64,000 bases of DNA from CAVWDU01 sp963840725 (GTDB lineage: Bacteria > Pseudomonadota > Gammaproteobacteria > Pseudomonadales > Halieaceae), in NCBI GenBank assembly GCA_963840725.1, contig CAWIZY010000018.1, positions 248,001 through 312,000 of the forward strand, given 5' to 3'. Of this stretch, positions 19,810 through 27,521 are shown in pieces (position 1 is the first letter of the stretch; each line of letters opens with the position of its first letter). The notes beneath the pieces were generated by a model that saw nothing but the letters and a program-made list of their open reading frames with translations, did no database searches and was not told the DNA's origin. Both the position numbers and the translations under genes were made by a program.

Positions 19810-20448
19810 GTGATCAGTTCTCACCGCGCCGGACGGCCGGTCAGATTGAACTGTGACTCGAGCTGGACGAGCGTTAGTCACCTGGGGACGCTGGCTGCCA
19901 TTGTGTGTGCGGCCGTGGCGCTTGGTGCGGGTTTTATAGCCTCGCCTGTTGCCTCCAGCGCGGAGGAGTCGGTCTGGCTGTTGGTCGATACCGAGGATCT
20001 CACGCTCACTATCATGGGCGATGCCGGCAACCAGCGCCGCTATGAAAATATCGCTATTGGCAGCAATGGGGCCACTCTGGACAAGCGGGTTGGAGATGAA
20101 AAAACCCCGTTGGGCGAATATCGAATCAACGGCATAAGGCCCAGCAGCCGTTTTCACGTATTTGTCTCTATTGATTATCCACGCATGGAAGATGCGCGCA
20201 GGGCCCTCGAGCAGGGTGGCATCACTGCCGCAGAGCATCAGAGCGTGGTTCAGGCCTGGCGAGCGGGCCTCACACCGCCGCAGAATACCGGCCTGGGAGG
20301 GCATCTGGGGATTCATGGGCTGGGTGCAGGGAATACGCTGGTGCACGAGTTGTTTAACTGGACGGACGGCTGCATCGCTCTGAGCAATGAGCAGCTCGAT
20401 GACCTGTTGCAGGCGATCAACGTTGGCACCCGAGTGATTATCCGCTAG
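19810..20448 (+). CDS. L,D-transpeptidase (YkuD domain)
   Basis: A 212-aa protein with a hydrophobic N-terminal signal (LAAIVCAAVALGAGFIAS) and a single YkuD catalytic domain from about 55 to the end. The active site is HLGIHGLG followed by NWTDGCIALSNEQL, with catalytic Cys near 188; the usual S-H-G-C-x-R is varied to T-D-G-C-I-A. Such enzymes make 3-3 crosslinks in peptidoglycan or attach proteins to it. The proposed start is a GTG at 19810 with a G-rich stretch just upstream; 24 bp separate it from the divergent peptidase. It lies next to a murein lipoprotein gene and a second L,D-transpeptidase. Confidence 0.8.
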   Translation: MISSHRAGRPVRLNCDSSWTSVSHLGTLAAIVCAAVALGAGFIASPVASSAEESVWLLVDTEDLTLTIMGDAGNQRRYENIAIGSNGATLDKRVGDEKTPLGEYRINGIRPSSRFHVFVSIDYPRMEDARRALEQGGITAAEHQSVVQAWRAGLTPPQNTGLGGHLGIHGLGAGNTLVHELFNWTDGCIALSNEQLDDLLQAINVGTRVIIR

Positions 20449-20631
20449 ACGAAATGGCTGAAAAACCGTTGGCGGACCGCTAAGCAGCGCTGTGGCGCGG
20501 CGGTTAAACCCTTGCGGCTGCAGTGGAATTCGACCAGAATACGGTTGCAGGAAGGCGCTGCGAAGCGCGTTCTGTGGGTCTCGGTCCGGTGTTGGGCCAA
20601 CGGCTGATTACGTGTATCCACCACGTTGAGC

Positions 20632-20659
20632 GTTAAACAAAATAAGTTAAACAAAATAA
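20632..20659. repeat. Tandem 14-bp A+T-rich repeat in the lpp leader
   Basis: GTTAAACAAAATAA occurs twice in tandem (20632-20645, 20646-20659) 40-65 bp before the lipoprotein start. The pair is flanked by two TTGAGCG copies (20626 and 20664). The stretch is much richer in A+T than its surroundings and probably contains the promoter of this gene, but I cannot fix -35/-10 boxes with confidence. Confidence 0.7.
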
Positions 20660-20697
20660 AGAGTTGAGCGGTAACCAAATTAAAGAGAGGGTAGACA

Positions 20698-20964
20698 ATG
20701 CAAGCACAATGGAGAAAAGCTACAGGCGGGATGCTGATGTGCGCGATGTTGGGGCTCGGTGGTTGTGCCTCCACTTCGGAGATCGAATCTCTGAAAGCCG
20801 ACTTGCAGCGAGCCAATGCCTCCGCTGATCGGGCAGCGGCCGACGCAGCCAGTGCACGGCGGGACGCAGAAGCGGCGAGAGCGGCTGCCGAGGCGGCACA
20901 GGCTACGGCAATGGAGACCAACGAAAAGCTGGATCGTATGTTCAAAAAGTCCATGTACAAGTAA
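20698..20964 (+). CDS. Murein (Braun-type/OprI-like) lipoprotein
   Basis: An 88-aa outer-membrane lipoprotein. Signal peptide with lipobox LGLGGC puts the lipidated Cys at 23. The mature part is an alanine-rich heptad coiled coil (ANASADRAAADAASARRDAE) as in the Lpp/OprI trimer, and it ends MFKKSMYK, with the terminal Lys expected to be joined to meso-diaminopimelate of peptidoglycan. The mature length (66 residues) resembles Lpp (58) and OprI. AGAGAGGG precedes the ATG at good spacing. Its partner L,D-transpeptidase lies immediately downstream on the opposite strand. Confidence 0.9.
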   Translation: MQAQWRKATGGMLMCAMLGLGGCASTSEIESLKADLQRANASADRAAADAASARRDAEAARAAAEAAQATAMETNEKLDRMFKKSMYK

Positions 20965-20988
20965 ACCATGGGCCGCGCATGCTCTGCA

Positions 20989-21906
20989 TTAATGTAACGC
21001 GGTTATCGCGGTAGGGACGCCCGTTTGCTCGCGTATAGCCCGGTCCAGTGCTTCTGAGTTGAGTTCTGCCGGTCGTCTGAACAGGGCTTCGTCAACCAGA
21101 GCCATGACGGTGTTGCGCAGATCCCTGCGGCCTGCCTCGTCTTCATCCAGGGGTGGATGTAACTCGAGATAGAGGTGGCCGCCAAACCAACCTACCTTGG
21201 CTGGTTGATTGATGATTCTTACTACCGTGCCGATGTCCACCTGCGGGAACAGTGTCTCGATGTCCTCCGGCAGCATGCGCACGCAGCCGTGTGAGACGCG
21301 CATTCCCACGCCGAAGACTTTATTGGTGCCGTGAATGAGGTAGCCGGGAATACCCAGTCGCATGGCGTAACTGCCCAGGGGATTGTCCGGCCCCGGCGGC
21401 ACGACCGCGGGCAGTGGGTCACCGGCTTCTGCGTGTTCCCGCCGAATGCTTGCGGGAGGGTACCAGGCTGGATGCTTCTGCTTGGCAACCAGCGTGGTGC
21501 TGCCCAGAGGCGTGGCCCAGTCCATGCGGCCGATGCTGACCGGATAGGTTTGCACCTCGGCAGTTTGGCCCTCGCCAGGTTTCGGATAGAAGTACAGCCG
21601 CATCTCCGGAAGATTCAGAATCAGCCCCTCTCGCGGCACTGGTGGCAGCACATACCGTGCCGGAATGGTCACCGGAGTGTTCTTGCCGGGCAGCCAGCGG
21701 TCCACCTCGGGGTTGGCCAGAATGATTTCAGTCTGACCGACATCGTAACGTCTGGCGATATCCAGCAGCGTATCTTTATGCGCAGCCCGTATGACTTGAG
21801 TGTTACCCACTAGATCAAATGCCTGATAGGGCAACGGGTAGACGCTGCTCACCGCAGCCTGGCAGCACAAACAGGCCAGTATCAACGCGCGCGAATATGT
21901 GGTCAT
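20989..21906 (-). CDS. LysM-L,D-transpeptidase of ErfK/YbiS type
   Basis: A 305-aa periplasmic enzyme. Signal peptide at the N-terminus, LysM-like domain about 35-85 (VIRAAHKDTLLDIARRYDVGQTEIILANP), then a YkuD domain with His192 in YLIHGTNK and catalytic Cys208 in MRVSHGCVRMLPEDIE. This is the ErfK/YbiS/YcfS/YnhG architecture, whose members attach Braun lipoprotein to peptidoglycan. Here it lies 24 bp from, and convergent with, an Lpp-like gene ending in Lys, which strongly supports that role. Confidence 0.9.
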   Translation of the reverse strand: MTTYSRALILACLCCQAAVSSVYPLPYQAFDLVGNTQVIRAAHKDTLLDIARRYDVGQTEIILANPEVDRWLPGKNTPVTIPARYVLPPVPREGLILNLPEMRLYFYPKPGEGQTAEVQTYPVSIGRMDWATPLGSTTLVAKQKHPAWYPPASIRREHAEAGDPLPAVVPPGPDNPLGSYAMRLGIPGYLIHGTNKVFGVGMRVSHGCVRMLPEDIETLFPQVDIGTVVRIINQPAKVGWFGGHLYLELHPPLDEDEAGRRDLRNTVMALVDEALFRRPAELNSEALDRAIREQTGVPTAITALH

Positions 21907-22105
21907 AGTAATGACTCAGCGATTTGCCCATGGCAGGAAACTACAGAGTTTGGCACAATCGCGCCGCGGTTCAAGTACACTGGCGCGGTGTTTTTCACCT
22001 GTGCAGTTTGCTATTGCCGCCGTCCGCTACTCAGCTATTGTGACTGGCCGTCGCTGGCTTTGAGCGCCTTACCGGCGCAGGAACATCTAACGAGGGAACC
22101 CGGCT

Positions 22106-23347
22106 GTGAACAGCAAGCGAAAATATGACGTCGTGCTCTGGGGAGCCACCGGTTTTACCGGAGCTTTGGTAGCGCGGCACCTGGTCACTCACTACGGAGT
22201 CGGCGGTGAATTGCGCTGGGCGATAGCGGGACGAGACAAGGCCAAGTTGGAAAAACTGCGCGCGACCCTGCTCCCTGACCAGTCCAACAAAGACCTGCCC
22301 CTGATACAGGCAGATAGCGGAGATCCGGAGAGCCTCGCAAAGATGGCCGCCGTCACCCGTGTGGTGTGTAGCACGGTTGGGCCCTATGCGCAGTACGGCA
22401 CTGAATTGGTAGCGGCCTGTGTGGCCGCGGGTACCGACTACTGCGATTTGACCGGTGAAGTGCCCTGGATGGTGGCAATGATCGCAAAGTATCAGGCACA
22501 GGCCGAGGACAGCGGGGCGCGGATTGTGCATAGCTGTGGCTTCGACTCCATTCCATCGGACCTGGGCACCTGGTATTTACAACAGTGCATGCACGATCGC
22601 TGGGGTGTCTATGCACAACGTGTTAAGGCGAGGGTTGGTAAATTCAGTGGCGCGGCCAGCGGCGGCACGATCGCCAGCATGATTGGAATGATGGAGCAGG
22701 CTGCGGTGGACGATGAAGTGCGTCAGGCCATGGCCGACCCTTACTCGCTCTACCCCGAAGGAGAAGCGACAGGCGATGATCAGAGCGATCAGCGGCTGGC
22801 GGTCTACGATCGCGTGTTTGGCCAATGGACGGCCCCGTTTGTGATGGGAGTCATCAATATGCGCGTGGTAAGACGCAGCAACGCCCTGCAGGACTTCGTA
22901 TACGGGCGTGACTTTCGGTACGACGAGGCCATGCTAACCGGCAAAGGTGCTATGGGTGGTCTGCGAGCCTCCGGTATTAGTGCCGCCTCGCTGGCCGGGA
23001 TGGCGACCCTGGCAGTGGGCCCAACCCGCAAACTGGTGTCGGGATTGCTGCCCGCGCCGGGCCAGGGGCCCTCGCCAGCGCAGCAGGAGCAGGGGCATTT
23101 TGAGTTGTACTTCCACGGTGTGGACACCAGCGGTGATTATGAGCTGTTTACCCGCGTCAGCGGGGACCGGGATCCCGGTTACGGGGCAACTTCACGCATG
23201 CTGGGGGAGTCGGCAGTTTGTCTTGCGAACGATGATTTGCCAGCAACAGGCGGGTTTCTGACGCCAGCGGTGGCGATGGCTGGGCCATTAATCATCCGCT
23301 TGCAGCGTCGAGCCGGGATGCGTTTCGAGATCGTGGAGAAGCCCTGA
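22106..23347 (+). CDS. Saccharopine-dehydrogenase-family / trans-acting enoyl-reductase-like protein
   Basis: A 413-aa protein. It opens with a Rossmann motif (VVLWGATGFTGALVARHLV), then VCSTVGPYAQYGTELVAACVAAGTDYCDLTGEVPW and SCGFDSIPSDLGTWYL, which are hallmark blocks of the bacterial homologues of human SCCPDH and mycobacterial trans-acting enoyl reductase. These are NADP-dependent oxidoreductase-like proteins linked to lipid metabolism. GTG start at 22106 with CGAGGGAA upstream. Convergent with a DUF502 gene, 8 bp apart. The actual substrate is unknown. Confidence 0.85.
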   Translation: MNSKRKYDVVLWGATGFTGALVARHLVTHYGVGGELRWAIAGRDKAKLEKLRATLLPDQSNKDLPLIQADSGDPESLAKMAAVTRVVCSTVGPYAQYGTELVAACVAAGTDYCDLTGEVPWMVAMIAKYQAQAEDSGARIVHSCGFDSIPSDLGTWYLQQCMHDRWGVYAQRVKARVGKFSGAASGGTIASMIGMMEQAAVDDEVRQAMADPYSLYPEGEATGDDQSDQRLAVYDRVFGQWTAPFVMGVINMRVVRRSNALQDFVYGRDFRYDEAMLTGKGAMGGLRASGISAASLAGMATLAVGPTRKLVSGLLPAPGQGPSPAQQEQGHFELYFHGVDTSGDYELFTRVSGDRDPGYGATSRMLGESAVCLANDDLPATGGFLTPAVAMAGPLIIRLQRRAGMRFEIVEKP

Positions 23348-23355
23348 GCGGTCAG

Positions 23356-23940
23356 CTACTTGGCGGTCGGCACGAGTTTGGCGGCGCCGATGCCCATCAA
23401 CTTCAGGCTTTTATTGATGGCCAGGAGATTAGCCTCCGTCGGGCTGACGCGGCTGGCCTCCACATAGGCAACTGACCCGGACCTGACATCGGGCGCCCCG
23501 GGGAAGAACACCACCACCAGACCGTCATCGGTTCGCTCCATTTCGAAGCCCAGTTGCATCTGATCGTCCAGTCGCACCAGCACCGGCGTGAATTGTTCAA
23601 TCGTCTTGTCCGCACCCCCCAAACTGCTCACCAAAGCCTTGGTCCAGGCGTAACCCGGTATCACTTCCAGCAGTATCCGGTCGAGCTTGCTGTACAGTTT
23701 TCGCGCCGGAGGGCTGCGCGCGATCAGGCCTGCTGCCACGCAGACGCTGAGCAGGACCACAATGGCCAGAATGTTGATCATGCCGATGCCCGCGATGGTG
23801 TCGAGTGGTAGCAGGCGACTCAGCGGCTCCGCCACTTGCAGCATAATGCTGTAGGCCTTGCCCAGAAACAGCACCACGAACACCAGCGGCACCAGAAACA
23901 AGATGCCTCCGAGTGCCGTGGTGATCAGAAATTTTTTCAT
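23356..23940 (-). CDS. DUF502 inner-membrane protein
   Basis: A 194-aa protein with two N-terminal membrane helices (TTALGGILFLVPLVFVVLFLG, GMINILAIVVLLSVCVAAGLIA), then a soluble domain with IPGYAWTKALVSSLGG, GLVVVFFPGAPDVRSGSVAYVEA and a TEANLLAINKSLKLMG end. The pattern fits DUF502, a widespread family with no firm biochemical role. It is followed on the same strand by an MscS channel gene upstream (about 100 bp), so both may be one envelope-stress-related unit. Confidence 0.8.
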   Translation of the reverse strand: MKKFLITTALGGILFLVPLVFVVLFLGKAYSIMLQVAEPLSRLLPLDTIAGIGMINILAIVVLLSVCVAAGLIARSPPARKLYSKLDRILLEVIPGYAWTKALVSSLGGADKTIEQFTPVLVRLDDQMQLGFEMERTDDGLVVVFFPGAPDVRSGSVAYVEASRVSPTEANLLAINKSLKLMGIGAAKLVPTAK

Positions 23941-24038
23941 CAGTACGAGCTCCAGCGGTAGTGGCGGGCGCGGTTGCGTTGCCTGGTGTGAGTGGACATC
24001 ACTCTGTTGTGGTGCCGGTTAAGGCCCCGGTCACAAGC

Positions 24039-25751
24039 CTAACTGTGGTCTCCATCGTCATCGCCACCCGAGTCGCTACCGTCGTCCAGCCCGCCGTCCT
24101 CACGCAGCGTTTGCTTGCGCTTGGCAGGCTGGTCTGCAGAGGTGCCCTTGAGTACCTCATCCATTGATTTACCCTCCTGCAGGTAGAGGTGTACGTCACG
24201 TTGCGGGAAGGGGATACCGATGCCGGCGGCATCGAAACGCTTCTTGACAGCCCGGGTAATATCCCAATTGACGTCCCAGTAATCTTCGGTGAGGCTCCAG
24301 GGCCGCACGATAAAGTTCACTGACGAATCCGCCAGTGCATGCATCCTGATAGTCGGTTCAGGGTCCTTGAGAACCTTGGGATGAGAGAGCACGATGTCGT
24401 TGAGGATTTCAGTGGCTGCATCGATGTCGTCGTCATAGCCAATACCGAACTCCATATCGACGCGTCGCTCGGATACGCCCGTGACGTTGGTGATGACATC
24501 GTTCCAGATCTTGTTGTTGGGAACGATCATCCGCTTGTTGTCAAAGGTGAGGATCGTGGTGGAGACGAGATTCATGGATTGAACCTTGCCGGCAACGCCT
24601 CCGGCGTCAATACCGTCACCTTCATCAAAGGGGCGGAAAAACAGGATCATTAACCCGCTGGCAAAGTTGCTGAGGCTATCCTGGAGTGCGAAGGCGATGA
24701 CAAAGCCAGCGGCACCCAACAGAGCCAGTAGAGGGCCAACGCTGATCTCCATGGCGGCTAGCGCCATGATGATACCGATCGCCATGATGATCCACTTGAC
24801 TGCCTTGACCAGAAAGTTCTCCAGCAGACGAGATGTGCCCGGCATGCGAGCGAGACCGTGGCGGATCGCCGAGCTGAATAGACCGGAGATAATCCAGGCC
24901 ACCAACAATGTGCCAATGGCCTTGGCCAGGTTGATTGCCCAGCGCTTGCCCCCTTCCGCAGACAAGGCCCAGCCCTTGACAGCCATCAGTAGTGAGGTGG
25001 TGTCCTCCACATCGACATCGATGCCGCCTACCGCCCTGGAGTAGAGCCGGTAATCGGTGATTTTGGTGAGGGTGTCGGCGTCTCCCTGGTCAGTTTTATT
25101 GTCGAGCGCGTCAAGTACTGACTCCAGCCGGTCTATCAGGCCTGCCCGCTCTTCGCGCAAGCGAGTAAGCGTTGCCAACAGATTGACCTTGGCTTCCTCG
25201 CCTGCATCAATCCGCTGTGCTGCGATGTCAGCCGCTTTTTCCAGCAGTTCGCTTTTCTCTGCCAGAGAATCCGCCTTCTCAACAGCTGTCTGTGCGAGCT
25301 GCTTTGCTTCCTCGGTGCCGGACAGGTCCTCGAGGCTCTCCGCCAGTTTCTGCTCCGCTTTGGCCGCTTTTTTCGCCGCGCGTTCCGTCTCTCCCTCCTC
25401 GGCAGAATCCAATGCGGCCTGGGCTTCCTTTAGCTCCTCGGCCATGTCTGCACTGGTTTCCCGCGCCGTGTCGGAGTCTTCGATATAGCGGTTGCCCCGT
25501 TTGATGAGGATCTCCAGGGCGGAAATTTCCTTGGCCTTGTCCTCCAGCAGCCCCTGCCAGGCATCCGCCTCTACCAACAGCTGTGAGCGGGTCAGTGGCT
25601 TTAACAGCAAGTTCAGCTCTTCCACCGGGAGCAGGGCGTCGTCAATCGTTTGGGGGGGCGGAGGCTCATCCGCCGCCGTGGCCAGGGCAGAAAACCCGGT
25701 CACCAGGGCTAGCGTCAACAGGGCTAAATTGATCCTAAGAACATGAGTCAC
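24039..25751 (-). CDS. MscS-family mechanosensitive channel with N-terminal coiled-coil domain
   Basis: A ~570-aa protein: signal-like N-terminus (INLALLTLALVTGFSALATAA), a long periplasmic heptad-rich region (about 40-220), membrane helices (about 270-370) and the MscS pore and beta domain (PLLALLGAAGFVIAFALQDSLSNFASGLMILFFRPFDEGD, ILTFDNKRMIVPNNKIWND). The tail is acidic (DDGSDSGGDDDGDHS). It should open on membrane tension to relieve osmotic downshock. I prefer the GTG at 25751 because AGAGGT lies 6 bases upstream; an in-frame ATG at 25832 has no ribosome-binding site but also gives a signal-like N-terminus. Confidence 0.85.
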   Translation of the reverse strand: MTHVLRINLALLTLALVTGFSALATAADEPPPPQTIDDALLPVEELNLLLKPLTRSQLLVEADAWQGLLEDKAKEISALEILIKRGNRYIEDSDTARETSADMAEELKEAQAALDSAEEGETERAAKKAAKAEQKLAESLEDLSGTEEAKQLAQTAVEKADSLAEKSELLEKAADIAAQRIDAGEEAKVNLLATLTRLREERAGLIDRLESVLDALDNKTDQGDADTLTKITDYRLYSRAVGGIDVDVEDTTSLLMAVKGWALSAEGGKRWAINLAKAIGTLLVAWIISGLFSSAIRHGLARMPGTSRLLENFLVKAVKWIIMAIGIIMALAAMEISVGPLLALLGAAGFVIAFALQDSLSNFASGLMILFFRPFDEGDGIDAGGVAGKVQSMNLVSTTILTFDNKRMIVPNNKIWNDVITNVTGVSERRVDMEFGIGYDDDIDAATEILNDIVLSHPKVLKDPEPTIRMHALADSSVNFIVRPWSLTEDYWDVNWDITRAVKKRFDAAGIGIPFPQRDVHLYLQEGKSMDEVLKGTSADQPAKRKQTLREDGGLDDGSDSGGDDDGDHS

Positions 25752-25963
25752 AGCAGAACCTCTAGGTGGAGCGGACAAGACAAGGGTTGGCAAACAGGTC
25801 GCTATGATAAAGATGACGCGCCGAGCATGCAAAGACAGATATTGCGATTTCTGGAACTCAAACTGTGACCTGGCGCAAGCATCGGTGGGGCTCGAATTGC
25901 CTTCCGGCCCTGGAGCGCTAGATTAGTCGCTTGGGATACAAACCGGGCTATCACGCGGGCAAT

Positions 25964-27187
25964 ATGGATCATTTACAAGCTCTGCAGGTGCTGCAGCTAC
26001 CAGCCGGCGCTTCGGCGGACGAGGTCGCGGCGCGCGGTACAGAGGTTCGCCTCCAGCTTTTACGGCAACAGGAAGCGTTTGCCCCGGGGTCCATTGACCA
26101 GCGGGAAGTAGAAGCACGCTTGCGGGAACTAGCGCTGGCGCTCTCCTGTTTGCGTCCTTCGCGTTCTGCAGTGGAGCGCGCTGGCGCCGCGATGCTTGCG
26201 AGTTACGCTCATCAGGACCGGAACCCATTGGTCCCGCCGACCGGTCATTCCAGCGCCAATGGCCGTTCGGCCACAGCCCCGGAGCCGGGATCAGATGTCG
26301 CTGTGACCCAATCAGCAACCCCTGTGACAGACTCACCTGAGGAAGCATGCGTCACAAGTCCGGCAATCAGCTCGAGCACCGCTCAGACCGACCCGGGGTC
26401 CGGCGCTTCCCAGGTTCGCGTACCTGAACCGGCCGCTGCGGAACGACTGTCGGTTGATCCATCTGCCGCACGGGCCAGACGTCGGGCAATGTGGCTCTTG
26501 CTGGGGATTGCCGGGGTGCTGGCGGTCGTTGTTTACTACCAGCTGCGTGCGTCGTCGCAGCCGCAGACGCAGCCGCCATTGCAGTCGAGAGAGTTGCTCA
26601 ACGGGTCTCTGGATGGCACAGAGAAAACCGATGCAGCCGTCACGCCACGGGCACCGGATTTGGCTGCGGCGGTCGCCCCGGTTCCGGAGCCGCAGGCCGC
26701 CGGGAGCCTGCCGTCAGAGCAGCAGGCACCGCCCATGGATCAGTATGGTCAGGAGGGTTCTGGCCGAACTGCCCTGGAATCGGTTCTCGATCAGGAACCG
26801 GAACCGGAACCGGAACCGGAACCGGAACCGGTCCCGCAAACGCCCCTGGACGCCCAGATTGCGGAGCGTGAAGCACGGGTAGAGGAATGGTTTCAGCGCG
26901 GCATGGACGCTGCCCGGCGCTACCACCTCACCAAACCCGAGGCGGACAGCGCCTTGTCTTTTGCTAGCCGAATTTCTGCTCACGAGCCAGGCAGGCCTGA
27001 AGAGGCCCAGCTGATGGCGGCCATCAAGACGGCTTATCTTACCTTGCTGGAAGGCGCGTTGTTGCGCGGCGACAGTGAGCTGGTTAGTCGTTACAGGGAG
27101 TTGGCCAGTGCTATGGGAGCCAGCCCTGAAGAAATCGACGCGGTATATCTTGCGGGTTCCGCGTCTGACCCTGACTATCGCAACTGA
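25964..27187 (+). CDS. Single-pass membrane protein with EP repeat, unknown function
   Basis: A ~407-aa protein. The N-terminal ~70 residues (HLQALQVLQLPAGASADEV and following helices) look J-domain-like in helix pattern but lack an HPD motif. A low-complexity Ser/Thr/Pro region follows, then one transmembrane helix (AMWLLLGIAGVLAVVVYYQL), a Pro/Gln/Glu-rich linker with six Glu-Pro repeats, and a helical C-terminal domain (about 290-407). This is a cytoplasmic head/periplasmic tail layout. I do not recognise the family. Start is an ATG at 25964 with a weak ribosome-binding site; a TTG at 25931 is possible. Divergent from mscS. Confidence 0.6.
   Translation: MDHLQALQVLQLPAGASADEVAARGTEVRLQLLRQQEAFAPGSIDQREVEARLRELALALSCLRPSRSAVERAGAAMLASYAHQDRNPLVPPTGHSSANGRSATAPEPGSDVAVTQSATPVTDSPEEACVTSPAISSSTAQTDPGSGASQVRVPEPAAAERLSVDPSAARARRRAMWLLLGIAGVLAVVVYYQLRASSQPQTQPPLQSRELLNGSLDGTEKTDAAVTPRAPDLAAAVAPVPEPQAAGSLPSEQQAPPMDQYGQEGSGRTALESVLDQEPEPEPEPEPEPVPQTPLDAQIAEREARVEEWFQRGMDAARRYHLTKPEADSALSFASRISAHEPGRPEEAQLMAAIKTAYLTLLEGALLRGDSELVSRYRELASAMGASPEEIDAVYLAGSASDPDYRN
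26794..26829 (+). repeat. Six-unit GGAACC hexanucleotide repeat (EP repeat)
   Basis: Six perfect tandem copies of GGAACC inside the preceding gene, encoding six Glu-Pro pairs in the periplasmic linker. The unit length is a multiple of three, so copy-number change would vary linker length without a frameshift. Confidence 0.95.
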
Positions 27188-27206
27188 CCAGACCGGGAGA
27201 CGGGCG

Positions 27207-27425
27207 CTACCAGCTGATCTCTACCTCGATACTGGATTCTTCGCTTTCGATTTCAACCTCAACTTCGACGGTGACCTGGTTCGGCACATTGATATGAAAT
27301 TTCAGACCCTCTCGGTTGAAATCCAGTCCGTTGTGTCGGGCCAGCGAGTCGGCAATCTGGTGCAGCATTGCGGCCGCTTCCTCTCTAGCCATTTTTCGTT
27401 TTTCAGAAACATCCAGCAGTTCCAT
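27207..27425 (-). CDS. Amphi-Trp domain protein
   Basis: A 72-aa protein. EKRKMAREEAAAMLHQIADSLARHN, then LDFNREGLKFHINVPNQVTVEVEVE and the terminal SSIEVEISW match the amphi-Trp domain: helix, then amphipathic beta strands ending in a conserved Trp. Function of the domain is unknown; it is usually a small stand-alone protein. It is a small gene that would be missed by length cut-offs. It converges with the EP-repeat gene, about 20 bp away. Confidence 0.82.
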   Translation of the reverse strand: MELLDVSEKRKMAREEAAAMLHQIADSLARHNGLDFNREGLKFHINVPNQVTVEVEVEIESEESSIEVEISW

Positions 27426-27521
27426 AGTGTGGCCCTTCGGTTGGTAGCAATCAAAAAAACGGAGTATAGCAGTACCCGGTCAGCGATAAAGCCCGCCCGA
27501 AGCGGCTAGTCAACCGTCCCG

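Noticed and set aside
20445..20969. Frame opposite the Lpp gene
   Set aside because: Alanine/serine-rich only because it reads the Ala-rich coiled coil backwards.
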